The translations under genes and the position numbers were made by a program. Positions 8,831-16,773 of a stretch of DNA of 64,000 nucleotides are shown one piece after another (position 1 is the first letter of the stretch; each line of letters opens with the position of its first letter). The stretch comes from Kineosporia succinea. GTDB lineage: Bacteria > Actinomycetota > Actinomycetes > Actinomycetales > Kineosporiaceae. The DNA is taken from positions 4,337,241 through 4,401,240 of the forward strand of contig NZ_JAUSQZ010000001.1 of NCBI RefSeq assembly GCF_030811555.1, written 5' to 3'. The notes beneath the pieces were generated by a model that was not told where the DNA came from, did no database searches, and worked only from the letters and a program-made list of their open reading frames with translations.

Positions 8831-9444
8831 AACCCGACTCCTCGACGCTCACCCACGCGTACGGGAGCGCCGAGGAGATCCCCGACCTGATCGAAGAACT
8901 GCGTGGCGAGGACCGGGAGGTCGCGGGCTTCCGGCTCGACATGTCGATCCTGCACCAGGGCAGCGTGTACTCGGCCACCGTCGCGGCCCTCCCGCTCCTG
9001 GCCGACGTGGCTCTGGACCGCCGGGCGCAAGGGCGCTCCGAGGCGCTGAGTCTGCTGCGGTGCTCCGGCCACGTGGCGCGGGAAGGACTGGCTGAAGTGG
9101 CGCAGACTCTGTTGCCGCTGGCCGATGACCCCGATCCGGCGGTGCGCCTGGCCCTTGACGGTGGGGCGCTGCTCGACCTGGGCGAGATCGAGCCGGAGGA
9201 GGTCGCCGACCGGCTCCTGCCCGCGGTGACCGACCCGGGCACAGCCGCCGTGATTCCGGCCGCGGCCCCGGTGCTGAAGCGGGCGCTCGCCCAGGACCAG
9301 GGCCTGCGTGCACGGGCCCGGCAGGCGCTCGAACCCGTTCCGCGGTCGGACAAACGGTTCTTACCGACCCGGGAAGACATCGGGCTGGACCTGTGTCTGG
9401 TGAGCACACTCGAAGACGATGTGGTGGGAGAAGTCAGGCCATGA
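8827..9444 (+). CDS. HEAT-repeat-like protein, paralogue 3, internally deleted
   Basis: The 205-aa product keeps both ends of the family and lacks the middle. The first 75 residues (STLTHAYGSAEEIPDLI, MSILHQGSVYSATVAALPLL) match the N-terminus of its neighbours. The last 95 (ALDGGALLDLGEIEPEEVA, then DPGTAAVIPAAAPVLKRALA) match the C-terminal 95 residues of paralogue 2. About 500 residues are missing in between while the frame is kept. It could be a decayed copy, or a short functional form since both overlaps with its neighbours (GTGA and ATGA) are intact. Confidence 0.7.
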   Translation: MKPDSSTLTHAYGSAEEIPDLIEELRGEDREVAGFRLDMSILHQGSVYSATVAALPLLADVALDRRAQGRSEALSLLRCSGHVAREGLAEVAQTLLPLADDPDPAVRLALDGGALLDLGEIEPEEVADRLLPAVTDPGTAAVIPAAAPVLKRALAQDQGLRARARQALEPVPRSDKRFLPTREDIGLDLCLVSTLEDDVVGEVRP

Positions 9445-11615
9445 GCGAGAACCTCGACTGGGACACCCTTTCGCACGCCTACGGTGGCGCGGGCGATGTT
9501 CCGGACCTGATTCGGGCGCTGCGCGACGAGGACTGGGAAGAGGCGTGCGGTGAACTGCACGGCTCCATCCTGCATCAGGGCAGCGTGTACCCGGCGACCG
9601 TGGCGGCGCTGCCGTTCCTGGTCGAGATCGGGCTCGACGAGACCGCTCCCGGGCGCACGGGTGCGTTGCAGTTGCTGGAGGCGTACTGCGCCGCGATTCA
9701 GGCCGGTTCCGGGCGCAATCCGATGTACCTGCCCGAGGGCACCGACATGGAGCGCTTCGACCAGGACACCCGGGCCGGGGCGGACGACGTCATGCGGGCC
9801 CTGCTGCCGCTGGCCCACGACGGTGATGCGGAGATCCGGGCGCAGATCTACGACAACGCCTGCTACTGGGAACCGGCTCCGGAGCTGAGTGCGGTTCTGC
9901 GCGAACGGTTCACGGCCGAGACCGAGGCGTATCCGCGCGTGCGGCTGATGGAACCACTGGCCCGGCACGGTCTCCTGACGGGGGTCGAACTTCAGTCCAT
10001 GGTGGACGCGGGGCAGGACGACGCGGTCTTCGCGGCGGTTTGGTCGGCGCTCGCGTTGGGTGTCGAACTGCCCTCCGGGCTGGACCTTCTCGTACGGCTG
10101 TGGCCCGAGCAGTCGCCCGCCTACCCCAATGTCCACGTCGACTCGCTGTCCGTGCTCACGGCCGAGGCCGGGGCCCGAGTCGTCCCGTTGCTGCACCGAC
10201 TTCGGTCGCAGGTCGAAGCGGGTGACCGGGCCGAGGCCTGGGCCCTGATCGCGGAACAGTCCCGGGCCGCCACCCCGGCCGCTCTGGACGCACTGGTCGA
10301 GCTGCTGGCCGAACCGCGCGACGCCGCCACCGCTCAGCGGGTGGTGAACGCCGTGATCCGGGTGCAGGCCGAGGCCGGGCAGAAGGCCCCGGCCCTGGCC
10401 GACGGGTGTGCGCGTCTGCTGCCCCTGGCCGAGAACGACGTCACCCTGCGGACGACGATCTCGGGCGCGCTCTTCCTGCTGCACGACGTGCGCTGGGCCG
10501 AGCCCGCCCGGTCGGTCGTGGCGGTGGGCGAGCGGGTGACGGTGGCCGAGGGGCCGGGAATCAGCAGGACCTACCCGAGTTTGCTGGCCGGCTGGCCCGC
10601 CCGCCGCCGGGAGGTGGCGTGGGCGCAGGACGACCTGATCGAGGTGGCCCGGTCGGCCCTCGCGGCCGATCCCTCGGCGGCCGGCACCTGGGCCGAACTG
10701 CTCGGGCTGCTGCCGCCGTCGACCGCGGCGGTCGATGTGCTGGTGGGAGCGCTGCGCGTTGACGACCTCGATGTAAAGGCCGCGGTGCTGCGTACATTGG
10801 GGGCACAGGCGGTCGCCGACCCGCAGACGTTCAGCCCGGCCGCCCAGGTGACGCTGGCCGCGCACCCGTTTCTCGATCACCCCGGCGGGGCCTGGCTCCT
10901 CACCGTGCAGGCGCTGCTCGACCGGCCGGTGCGGGCTTCGGTGTTCTCGCAGGTCTGGGCCCTGGGCCGGGACGCCCTCGGTGACCGGGACCTGCTGCGG
11001 ATCTGGTCGGCGTACCCGTCACCTGCTCTGGAGTCGGCCTGCGCGGAACTGCTCGCGGGCGAGGCGGCCACCTCGTTCCCGGGACGACACCGGCAGCTGA
11101 CCGGCGCGTCCCTCATGATCGAAATCGGGAGGGCCCCCGAAACCTGGCCCACCGTGCGGGCGATCGTAGACACGGCCGGTGAGCCGATGGCGGCCGGAGC
11201 ACGGACCGCCGCCCGGGTCGTGGAGGCCGAACCCGCTCTGCGCGGCGACTGGCTCGACCTGCTGCGGGACATCGCGGAGAACGGCCGCGAGACCTGGAGC
11301 GGCCTGGACCCGGTGGCGTCGGCGGTGGCCGCCGGGCACCTCTTCGACCTCGGTGAGCTGAGTGGGCAGGAGACGGTCGAGCGGGTGCTGCGGGTCGAGG
11401 CCCGTGCGGTGGTGCAACACGAGAGCGCGGCGGTGACCCCGGTGGTGGCCGACGTACTCACGCGGGTGCTGGCTCGGCATCCCTCTCTCCGGGAACCGGT
11501 GGCTCAGGGGCTGGACGTGTTCCTGAACGGTGACGAACGCCTGCCCAGTCACTCGGACGGCCTCGAATGGGACGTGCTGCTCACCCGGCAGTTGAGGGCT
11601 GTGCTGAACGGGTGA
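9441..11615 (+). CDS. HEAT-repeat-like protein, paralogue 4 of 4
   Basis: The 724-aa product starts with LDWDTLSHAYGGAGDVPDLI and GSILHQGSVYPATVAALPFL and is closest in length and sequence to paralogue 2; both share MEPLARHGLLTG, LLRDIAENGRETWSGLD and the same C-terminal tail. ATG 9441 overlaps the previous stop as ATGA, and GGGAGAAG upstream is a good ribosome-binding site, so this start is preferred over the in-frame GTG at 9393. Function is unknown; the fold suggests a protein-binding scaffold. Confidence 0.75.
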   Translation: MSENLDWDTLSHAYGGAGDVPDLIRALRDEDWEEACGELHGSILHQGSVYPATVAALPFLVEIGLDETAPGRTGALQLLEAYCAAIQAGSGRNPMYLPEGTDMERFDQDTRAGADDVMRALLPLAHDGDAEIRAQIYDNACYWEPAPELSAVLRERFTAETEAYPRVRLMEPLARHGLLTGVELQSMVDAGQDDAVFAAVWSALALGVELPSGLDLLVRLWPEQSPAYPNVHVDSLSVLTAEAGARVVPLLHRLRSQVEAGDRAEAWALIAEQSRAATPAALDALVELLAEPRDAATAQRVVNAVIRVQAEAGQKAPALADGCARLLPLAENDVTLRTTISGALFLLHDVRWAEPARSVVAVGERVTVAEGPGISRTYPSLLAGWPARRREVAWAQDDLIEVARSALAADPSAAGTWAELLGLLPPSTAAVDVLVGALRVDDLDVKAAVLRTLGAQAVADPQTFSPAAQVTLAAHPFLDHPGGAWLLTVQALLDRPVRASVFSQVWALGRDALGDRDLLRIWSAYPSPALESACAELLAGEAATSFPGRHRQLTGASLMIEIGRAPETWPTVRAIVDTAGEPMAAGARTAARVVEAEPALRGDWLDLLRDIAENGRETWSGLDPVASAVAAGHLFDLGELSGQETVERVLRVEARAVVQHESAAVTPVVADVLTRVLARHPSLREPVAQGLDVFLNGDERLPSHSDGLEWDVLLTRQLRAVLNG

Positions 11616-11627
11616 ACGCGTACCGCC

Positions 11628-11656
11628 CATGACACTTGTCATGCGCGGATCATGAC
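11628..11656. promoter_or_regulatory. Candidate operator: CATGAC inverted repeat plus a third half-site
   Basis: CATGAC (11628-11633) and GTCATG (11638-11643) form a perfect 6-bp inverted repeat with a 4-nt spacer. A third CATGAC follows at 11651-11656. The site lies 45-73 nt before the ABC ATPase gene. Palindromes of the form ATGACAnnTGTCAT are common operators of DesR/LiaR-like response regulators, so the regulator encoded at 14635-15429 is the likely ligand. That link is an inference. Confidence 0.45.
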
Positions 11657-11700
11657 GGGCGCCATCCTCCCGGCCCGCGGCCGGAGGCCAGCCTTGAGAC

Positions 11701-12636
11701 ATGGACACACCAGCGAACTCCGGTTCCGCGGTCGTCGGTTTCGCGACCGACCCGACCACACCGTCCGCCATCGTGCTCGAGGGTCTCACCAAGACCTTCG
11801 GGACGGTGACGGCCGTGAACGGCCTCGACCTGCGCATCGGGGCGGGTGAGGTGGTCGCGTTCCTCGGGCCGAACGGGGCCGGCAAGACGTCGACGATCGA
11901 CATGCTGCTCGGGCTCAGCCGTCCGGACGGTGGCTCGGTGAAGGTGTTCGGGCTGGACCCGGCGGAAGCCGTGGCCCAGGGCCGGATCGCGGCCGTCATG
12001 CAGACCGGGGGGCTGCTGAAAGACCTGACCGTGCGGGAGACCGTGCAGCTGAACGCGTCGCTGTACCGGGAGGCCAGGCCGGTGCGGGAAGTGCTGGAGC
12101 GGGCCGGGATCGAGGAGATCGCCGGGCGCCGGGTGGGGAAGTGCTCGGGAGGGGAGCAGCAGCGTCTGCGGTTCGCGCTGGCGCTGCTGCCGGAGCCGGA
12201 CCTGCTGGTGCTCGACGAGCCGACGACCGGCATGGATGTCGAGGCCCGGCGCGCCTTCTGGGGTGCGATCCGGCAGGACGCCGCGGCCGGCCGCACGATC
12301 CTGTTCGCCACGCACTACCTGGACGAGGCCGATGCGTACGCCGACCGGATCGTGATGATCCGCAAGGGTGCGGTGGTGGCCGACGGTACCGCGTCGCAGA
12401 TTCGGGGCATGGCCTCGGGACGGCAGGTGCGGGCCGTGCTGCCGGGGGCCGACCAGGTGGCCCTGGCCGCACTGCCCGGCGTCACCTCGGTTCAGCAGCA
12501 GGGCGATTCGGTCACGCTGCGGTGCAACGACTCGGACGCGGTGCTGCGGTACCTGGTCACTCGCACCGACGCGCACGACTTCGAGGTCACCTCACGCAAT
12601 CTCGAGGACGCCTTCATCGCACTCACCACTTCCTGA
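11701..12636 (+). CDS. ABC transporter ATP-binding protein (ABC-2 type exporter)
   Basis: The 311-aa product is the nucleotide-binding subunit of an exporter. It has Walker A GPNGAGKTS near residue 57, the Q-loop at MQTGG, signature CSGGEQQRLRFALAL, Walker B LLVLDEPTTGMD, and the H-loop ATHYLDEAD. A C-terminal regulatory extension of about 80 residues follows the core. The permease gene begins 12 nt downstream, and a two-component system follows, the usual arrangement of regulated drug or lipid exporters. The exported substrate cannot be named. Confidence 0.92.
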   Translation: MDTPANSGSAVVGFATDPTTPSAIVLEGLTKTFGTVTAVNGLDLRIGAGEVVAFLGPNGAGKTSTIDMLLGLSRPDGGSVKVFGLDPAEAVAQGRIAAVMQTGGLLKDLTVRETVQLNASLYREARPVREVLERAGIEEIAGRRVGKCSGGEQQRLRFALALLPEPDLLVLDEPTTGMDVEARRAFWGAIRQDAAAGRTILFATHYLDEADAYADRIVMIRKGAVVADGTASQIRGMASGRQVRAVLPGADQVALAALPGVTSVQQQGDSVTLRCNDSDAVLRYLVTRTDAHDFEVTSRNLEDAFIALTTS

Positions 12637-12648
12637 GGGGTTTTCACG

Positions 12649-13401
12649 ATGTCTGTCACTGCTGTGCGGGGGCCGGTCACCTTCAGCCCCACCTACCTGG
12701 TGCTGGAACTGCGCCGGGCACTGCGCAACCGGCGCACGATGATCTTCCTGCTGATCATGCCGCCGGTGTTCTTCCTGCTCTTCGGGCACGGGTACAAGGA
12801 CAGCGAACCGGCCGCGTTCGCCTACGTGATGGTGAGCATGGCGGTCTACGGCGCCATGATCGCGACCACCTCGATCGGAGCTCAGGTCTCGGTGGAACGG
12901 TCGCAGGGCTGGACCCGTCAGCTGCGCCTGACCTCGTTGCGGCCCACCGGTTACGTGCTCACGAAGGTCGGTGCCGCACTGATTCTCGGGGTGGTGCCGA
13001 TCCTCATCGTGCTCGGGGTGGGGGCCTCGATGGGGGCGCAGCTGAGTGCGGGGGAGTGGATCTCGGTGGCCGTGCTGAGCTGGTTCTGCTCGCTCGTGTT
13101 CGCGGCGTTCGGGCTGTTCATCGGCTATCTGATCCCGGCCGAGAACGCGATGCAGTTCATGGGGCCGGTGCTGGCGCTGATGAGCTTCTTCGGAGGGCTC
13201 TTCCAGCCTCTCGACCAGATGCCGCAGGCCCTGCAGGACATCGCGCCGTGGATGCCGACCTACGCGGTGGGGCTGGTGGCCCGCAGCCCGATCACCGACT
13301 CCGGGCTGACCGTTGCGCACGTGGCGGATCTTCTGCTCTGGACGGCGGTTTTCGTGGCGGGGACGGCGGTGCTGTTCCGTCGGGACACGAAGCGGGTCTG
13401 A
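12649..13401 (+). CDS. ABC-2 type transporter permease
   Basis: The 250-aa membrane protein partners the ATPase directly upstream. Six hydrophobic segments are visible: MIFLLIMPPVFFLLFG, AYVMVSMAVYGAMIA, AALILGVVPILIVLGVG, VAVLSWFCSLVFAAFGLFIGYL, FMGPVLALMSFFGGLF and LLLWTAVFVAGTAVLF. The N-terminal YLVLELRRALRNRRTMIF and the FQPLDQMPQALQDIAPWMP stretch are typical of ABC-2 permeases. The ATG at 12649 follows GAGGGG. Confidence 0.9.
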   Translation: MSVTAVRGPVTFSPTYLVLELRRALRNRRTMIFLLIMPPVFFLLFGHGYKDSEPAAFAYVMVSMAVYGAMIATTSIGAQVSVERSQGWTRQLRLTSLRPTGYVLTKVGAALILGVVPILIVLGVGASMGAQLSAGEWISVAVLSWFCSLVFAAFGLFIGYLIPAENAMQFMGPVLALMSFFGGLFQPLDQMPQALQDIAPWMPTYAVGLVARSPITDSGLTVAHVADLLLWTAVFVAGTAVLFRRDTKRV

Positions 13402-13459
13402 TGCTTGTCGGTGGGGGCTTGTACGGTTCTGGTTGTCGGATTGAGGGAGGGGGTTCGGT

Positions 13460-14638
13460 ATGAGTGTGGACATGGGTTCGCGCCGGGTGGTGCGTATCGG
13501 GCCCCTCTCGTTCTCGGCCCGGTGGCTGCTCACCCTGGTCTGGCTGTTCTACCTGCACGACACCTTCACCGTGGCCATCCATCTGGATCCGGTTGCCCGG
13601 CGGGTGGTCTCGCTCGTTCTGCTGGTGGGGTTCTGCCTCCTCTACGGCTACGGATTCAGCATCGCCCGGGTCTCACAGTGGCGGGCCCGCGACGTCGGGC
13701 CGGTGGTGCGGGGCTCGGTGGTGGTGGGCGCGCTGGCGCTCACGCTGGCCGTGACGCTGCTGGTCGGGCAGACCGGGCTGGCGCTGCTGGTCTACGACGC
13801 GGTGATGGCGATCATGCTGCTGCGTGCGGAGGTGGCGCTGGGCACGGTGGTCGCGCTGATCGCGGCGGTGGAGATCACCGCGCGCACGGTGCCGGGCTGG
13901 GAGGAGCAGAACGGCCTCGCCATCGCCCTGGTGCTGGCGTCGGTGGCGGTCTGGGGGATCTCGCAGATGATCGCGCGCAACGTCGAGCTGGCCCAGGCGC
14001 AGCAGGAGATCGCGCGGCTGGCGGTGTCCCGTGAGCGCGACCGGTTCGCCCGTGACCTGCACGATCTGCTCGGGCACACGCTGACCGTGATCACGATGAA
14101 GTCCGAGCTGGCCGGGCGTCTGGTGCCGCTGGCGCCGGAGCGGGCCGAGCAGGAGATCGCCGAGGTGGAGCGGCTGGCCCGCGACGCGCTGGCCGACGTG
14201 CGGGCGGCGGTGGCCGGGTACCGGGAGGTCACGCTGGCCACGGAGCTGGTGTCGGCGCGCACGGCGCTCGACGCGGCGGGCATCGTGGCCGAGCTGCCCA
14301 GTGCCGTCGACGAGGTGCCGGGTGAACGCCGGGAGCTGTTCGGGTGGGCGGTGCGGGAGGGCGTGACGAACGTGGTGCGGCACTCCGGGGCCGAGCGCTG
14401 CCGGGTGGTGCTGAGCCGGAACTGCGTGGAGATTGTGGACGACGGGGTGGGGGTTTCGGGGTCGGGCGGGGGATCCGCTGAGCTCGAGCACGAGGCGAGC
14501 ACCAGTGCTTCTCACTCCGTTCCGGCGGGTGGTCAGGGCCTGCGAGGTCTGCGGGAGCGTGCTGAGGCGGTCGGCGCGGGGGTGTCGGTGGGGCACGGGG
14601 ACGCGGGGCGCGGGTTTCGGTTGCGGGTGGGGTGGTGA
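13460..14638 (+). CDS. Two-component sensor histidine kinase (HisKA_3 type)
   Basis: The 392-aa kinase has about five N-terminal transmembrane segments (residues 15-165) with no large extracellular domain, a short coiled coil, then the HisKA_3 dimerisation box RDRFARDLHDLLGHTLTVIT with the phospho-accepting His near residue 200. The ATPase N-box is EGVTNVVRHSGAERC, followed by IVDDGVGV and GQGLRGLRERAEAVGAGVSV. This is the DesK/LiaS/NarX-like class that senses membrane state. It follows the ABC exporter genes and overlaps the response regulator by 4 nt if that gene starts at 14635. Confidence 0.9.
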   Translation: MSVDMGSRRVVRIGPLSFSARWLLTLVWLFYLHDTFTVAIHLDPVARRVVSLVLLVGFCLLYGYGFSIARVSQWRARDVGPVVRGSVVVGALALTLAVTLLVGQTGLALLVYDAVMAIMLLRAEVALGTVVALIAAVEITARTVPGWEEQNGLAIALVLASVAVWGISQMIARNVELAQAQQEIARLAVSRERDRFARDLHDLLGHTLTVITMKSELAGRLVPLAPERAEQEIAEVERLARDALADVRAAVAGYREVTLATELVSARTALDAAGIVAELPSAVDEVPGERRELFGWAVREGVTNVVRHSGAERCRVVLSRNCVEIVDDGVGVSGSGGGSAELEHEASTSASHSVPAGGQGLRGLRERAEAVGAGVSVGHGDAGRGFRLRVGW

Positions 14639-15429
14639 CCGCACGAGAGGCCCGCACCGGACGAGAACCGGTGCCCGGGCGAGAACCCGGGGCTGGGCGA
14701 GAGGCCGTGACTGGACCAGAGGCCGGGGCTGGGCGAGAGGCCGGGGCTGGCCGAGGGAGTCGGCCTGAACGAGAGCGGATGAGTGAACGGGAGCTCGTGA
14801 ACGATCCTGAGGCGGGGCGCATCCGGCTGCTGCTGGCCGACGACCAGGCGATGGTGCGCGGGGCGCTGGCCGCGTTGCTCGGGCTGGAGCCCGATCTCGA
14901 GGTCGTGGCCGAGGTGGGCCGGGGCGACGAGGTGGTGGCCGCGGCGCTGGGCAGCGGGGCACAGGTGGCGCTGGTCGACGTGGAGATGCCCGGGCAGGAC
15001 GGCATCGCCGCCACCCGGGAGCTGCGGGCGGCCGTGCCGGGGTGCCGGGTGCTGATCGTCACCACGTTCGGGCGGCCGGGGTACCTGCGGCGGGCGATGG
15101 AGGCGGGGGCGAGCGGGTTCGTCGTGAAAGACACACCGGCCCGCCAGCTCGCCGATGCCGTGCGGCGGGTGCACCAGGGACTGCGGGTGGTCGATCCGGC
15201 GCTGGCGGCGGAGTCGCTGACGGCCGGGGCCAGTCCGCTGACCAGCCGCGAGACCGAGGTGCTGGAGGCCGCGCGCGACGGCGGCACGGTCGCCGACCTG
15301 GCCGGCAAGCTGCACCTGAGCGCGGGCACGGTGCGCAACCACCTGTCGTCGGCGATCGGCAAGACCGGCGCCCGCACCCGCGCCGAGGCGGTCCGGGTCG
15401 CCGAGGAGAACGGATGGCTGCTGCGCTGA
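14635..15429 (+). CDS. LuxR/NarL-family response regulator
   Basis: The receiver domain (IRLLLADDQAMVRGALAALL, phospho-acceptor Asp in VALVDVEMPGQDG, Lys in VVKDTPARQ) is followed by a LuxR-type helix-turn-helix (LTSRETEVLEAARDGGTVAD, then LHLSAGTVRNHLSSAIGKTG). It is the partner of the kinase at 13460 and probably controls the ABC genes. Two starts are possible. GTG 14635 overlaps the kinase stop (GTGA) and adds a 48-residue extension of R-E-x-x-x-G hexapeptides. ATG 14779 gives a regulator of normal length (216 aa) with the tandem repeat left untranslated. Confidence 0.88.
   Translation: MTAREARTGREPVPGREPGAGREAVTGPEAGAGREAGAGRGSRPERERMSERELVNDPEAGRIRLLLADDQAMVRGALAALLGLEPDLEVVAEVGRGDEVVAAALGSGAQVALVDVEMPGQDGIAATRELRAAVPGCRVLIVTTFGRPGYLRRAMEAGASGFVVKDTPARQLADAVRRVHQGLRVVDPALAAESLTAGASPLTSRETEVLEAARDGGTVADLAGKLHLSAGTVRNHLSSAIGKTGARTRAEAVRVAEENGWLLR
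14641..14759 (+). repeat. 18-bp tandem repeat at the kinase-regulator junction
   Basis: About 6.6 imperfect copies of an 18-bp unit (best form GGGCGAGAGGCCGGGGCT, 14731-14748) run from 14641 to 14759, directly after the kinase stop codon. In the frame of the response regulator each unit encodes a hexapeptide such as REPGAG or REAGAG. The period is a multiple of three, so copy-number change would keep the frame. Confidence 0.85.
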
Positions 15430-15468
15430 CCCGCCGACCCGCCGACCCGCCGACCCGCCGACCCGCCG
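15429..15468 (+). repeat. Octanucleotide tandem repeat, five copies of ACCCGCCG
   Basis: Five perfect head-to-tail copies of ACCCGCCG begin at the last base of the response-regulator stop codon. The repeat lies between the regulator and the HAD gene and is outside any supported coding sequence. Confidence 0.9.
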
Positions 15469-15524
15469 CATCCGGCCAGGGCGACCTGCTGCGCGGAACG
15501 ACGTCGAGGGGGAAGAATTGGATC

Positions 15525-16226
15525 ATGACGGAGTTCGACGCGATCCTGTTCGACGCCGGCGGCGTGCTGCTCCTGCCCGATCCGGGGATGACGGGTCCGC
15601 TGGTGGCCCCGTTCGGCGGCTCGACCGATCCCGAGACCCTGCGCCGGGCCCACTTCGCCGGCGCCCACGCCATGGACCTGGCCCGCGAGGAGGGGGAGGA
15701 GTCCGACTGGCGGGCCTACGCGAGCGCCTTCCTGCGGGCCGCCGGGGTGGCCACCACCGACAAGCGCATCGAGAGCTTCGTCGAGGGCTTCGGCAACACG
15801 CGGTGGCAGCACCCGATGCCCGAGGCCGCCCGCACCCTGCTCGCTCTCGAAGAGCGCAACGTGCCGATCGGCATCGTCTCCAACGCCGAGGGGCAGGTCG
15901 AGGGCGACCTGGCCCGGCTCGGCATCTGCGGTGTCGACACCCCGGGCACCGCCCGGGTGGTCTGCGTGGTCGACTCGCACGTGGTCGGTGTCCGCAAACC
16001 CGACCCCGCGATCTTCCGGCACGCTCTCGACGCCCTGGGGCTCGACGCGTCCTCACGCATCGCCTACGTGGGCGACACCGTGTTCTACGACGTCCGCTCG
16101 GCCACCGCGGCCGGGCTCACGCCCCTGCTGCACGACCCCTACGGCCTGCACGCGGCCGACCCGCATCCGAGCGGGCCGCACCGGGTGCTGCCGCAGCTGA
16201 GCGATCTGCTGAGCTACGTGGCGTGA
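15525..16226 (+). CDS. HAD-superfamily hydrolase
   Basis: The 233-aa product has the HAD core: nucleophile Asp in ILFDAGGVLLLP, motif II in IGIVSNAEG, Lys of motif III in RKPDPAIFRHALDALG, and motif IV in YVGDTVFYDVRSATAAGL. A helical cap lies between residues about 25 and 95. The second Asp of the usual DxD motif is Gly here (DAGG), a variant seen in many uncharacterised HAD proteins and one that makes the exact reaction uncertain. The ATG at 15525 follows GAGGGGGAAG. Confidence 0.85.
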   Translation: MTEFDAILFDAGGVLLLPDPGMTGPLVAPFGGSTDPETLRRAHFAGAHAMDLAREEGEESDWRAYASAFLRAAGVATTDKRIESFVEGFGNTRWQHPMPEAARTLLALEERNVPIGIVSNAEGQVEGDLARLGICGVDTPGTARVVCVVDSHVVGVRKPDPAIFRHALDALGLDASSRIAYVGDTVFYDVRSATAAGLTPLLHDPYGLHAADPHPSGPHRVLPQLSDLLSYVA

Positions 16227-16237
16227 CGGTGGCGTGA

Positions 16238-16666
16238 CTACTGCAGGTCGGGCCGCTGCGTGACCAGCCGGTCGATGTTGCGCAGCGTCTCGTCCAGCCC
16301 GGCGTTGATCGTGTCCGGGTCGTCGTGCTCGGTGTGCAGGGTGACGGCCAGCTGAGCGCCCGGCCCCGAGGCCGTGACCTGCAACGATCCGCCGTAGTCA
16401 TGGTCGTTCAGGGCGGGCGTGCCCCACGAGATGGACCGGTTGTCCGCGTCCACCGCGAACGAGGCGTTCGACTCGACCTTCTCCGGATGTCCCGATTGCG
16501 TGGCCTCGGCCGGCACCTCGGCGGTCACGTGCACCTCGTCGCCGGTGGCGGAGTGGGCACTGGTCAGGCCGGAGAAGTAGGTGGGCAGGTTCTCCACCCG
16601 GGACAGGTAGTCGAACAGGTCGTCCGGGCTGGCTTCGATCGTGAGGGTGCGCTGGTACTCGGGCAT
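16238..16666 (-). CDS. SRPBCC (START-like) superfamily protein
   Basis: The 142-aa product has a polyketide-cyclase/START-like pattern: N-terminal strand YQRTLTIEASPDDLFDYLSRVENLPTYFSG, central beta strands, and a C-terminal helix DETLRNIDRLVTQRPDL. Such proteins bind hydrophobic ligands in an internal cavity. ATG 16666 is chosen because GGGAGG lies 7 nt upstream; the longer open frame to 16765 overlaps the dusB promoter region. It is convergent with the HAD gene and divergent from dusB. Confidence 0.75.
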   Translation of the reverse strand: MPEYQRTLTIEASPDDLFDYLSRVENLPTYFSGLTSAHSATGDEVHVTAEVPAEATQSGHPEKVESNASFAVDADNRSISWGTPALNDHDYGGSLQVTASGPGAQLAVTLHTEHDDPDTINAGLDETLRNIDRLVTQRPDLQ

Positions 16667-16760
16667 TTCAGACCTCCCGGAGGGGACTCGATGCCCCCAG
16701 CCTCCAACAGCCGGCGCAGCCCGCAAGGGGAGCTGGTCGGGCCGTGGCCGGAACGTGGGA

Positions 16761-16766
16761 GACAAT
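16761..16766 (+). promoter_or_regulatory. Candidate -10 element (leaderless) for dusB
   Basis: GACAAT lies 13 to 8 nt before the GTG at 16774, which is the start that gives the conserved DusB N-terminus. No Shine-Dalgarno sequence is present. Confidence 0.4.
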
Positions 16767-16773
16767 GGGACAC

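Noticed and set aside
8805-10880. 691-aa minus-strand frame opposite HEAT-like paralogues 3 and 4
   Set aside because: Same reason: antisense to genes with conserved motifs, biased composition, no ribosome-binding site.
14641-15468. CRISPR-like array from the two repeat tracts
   Set aside because: Units are 18 and 8 bp, directly abutting with no spacers, and there are no cas genes.
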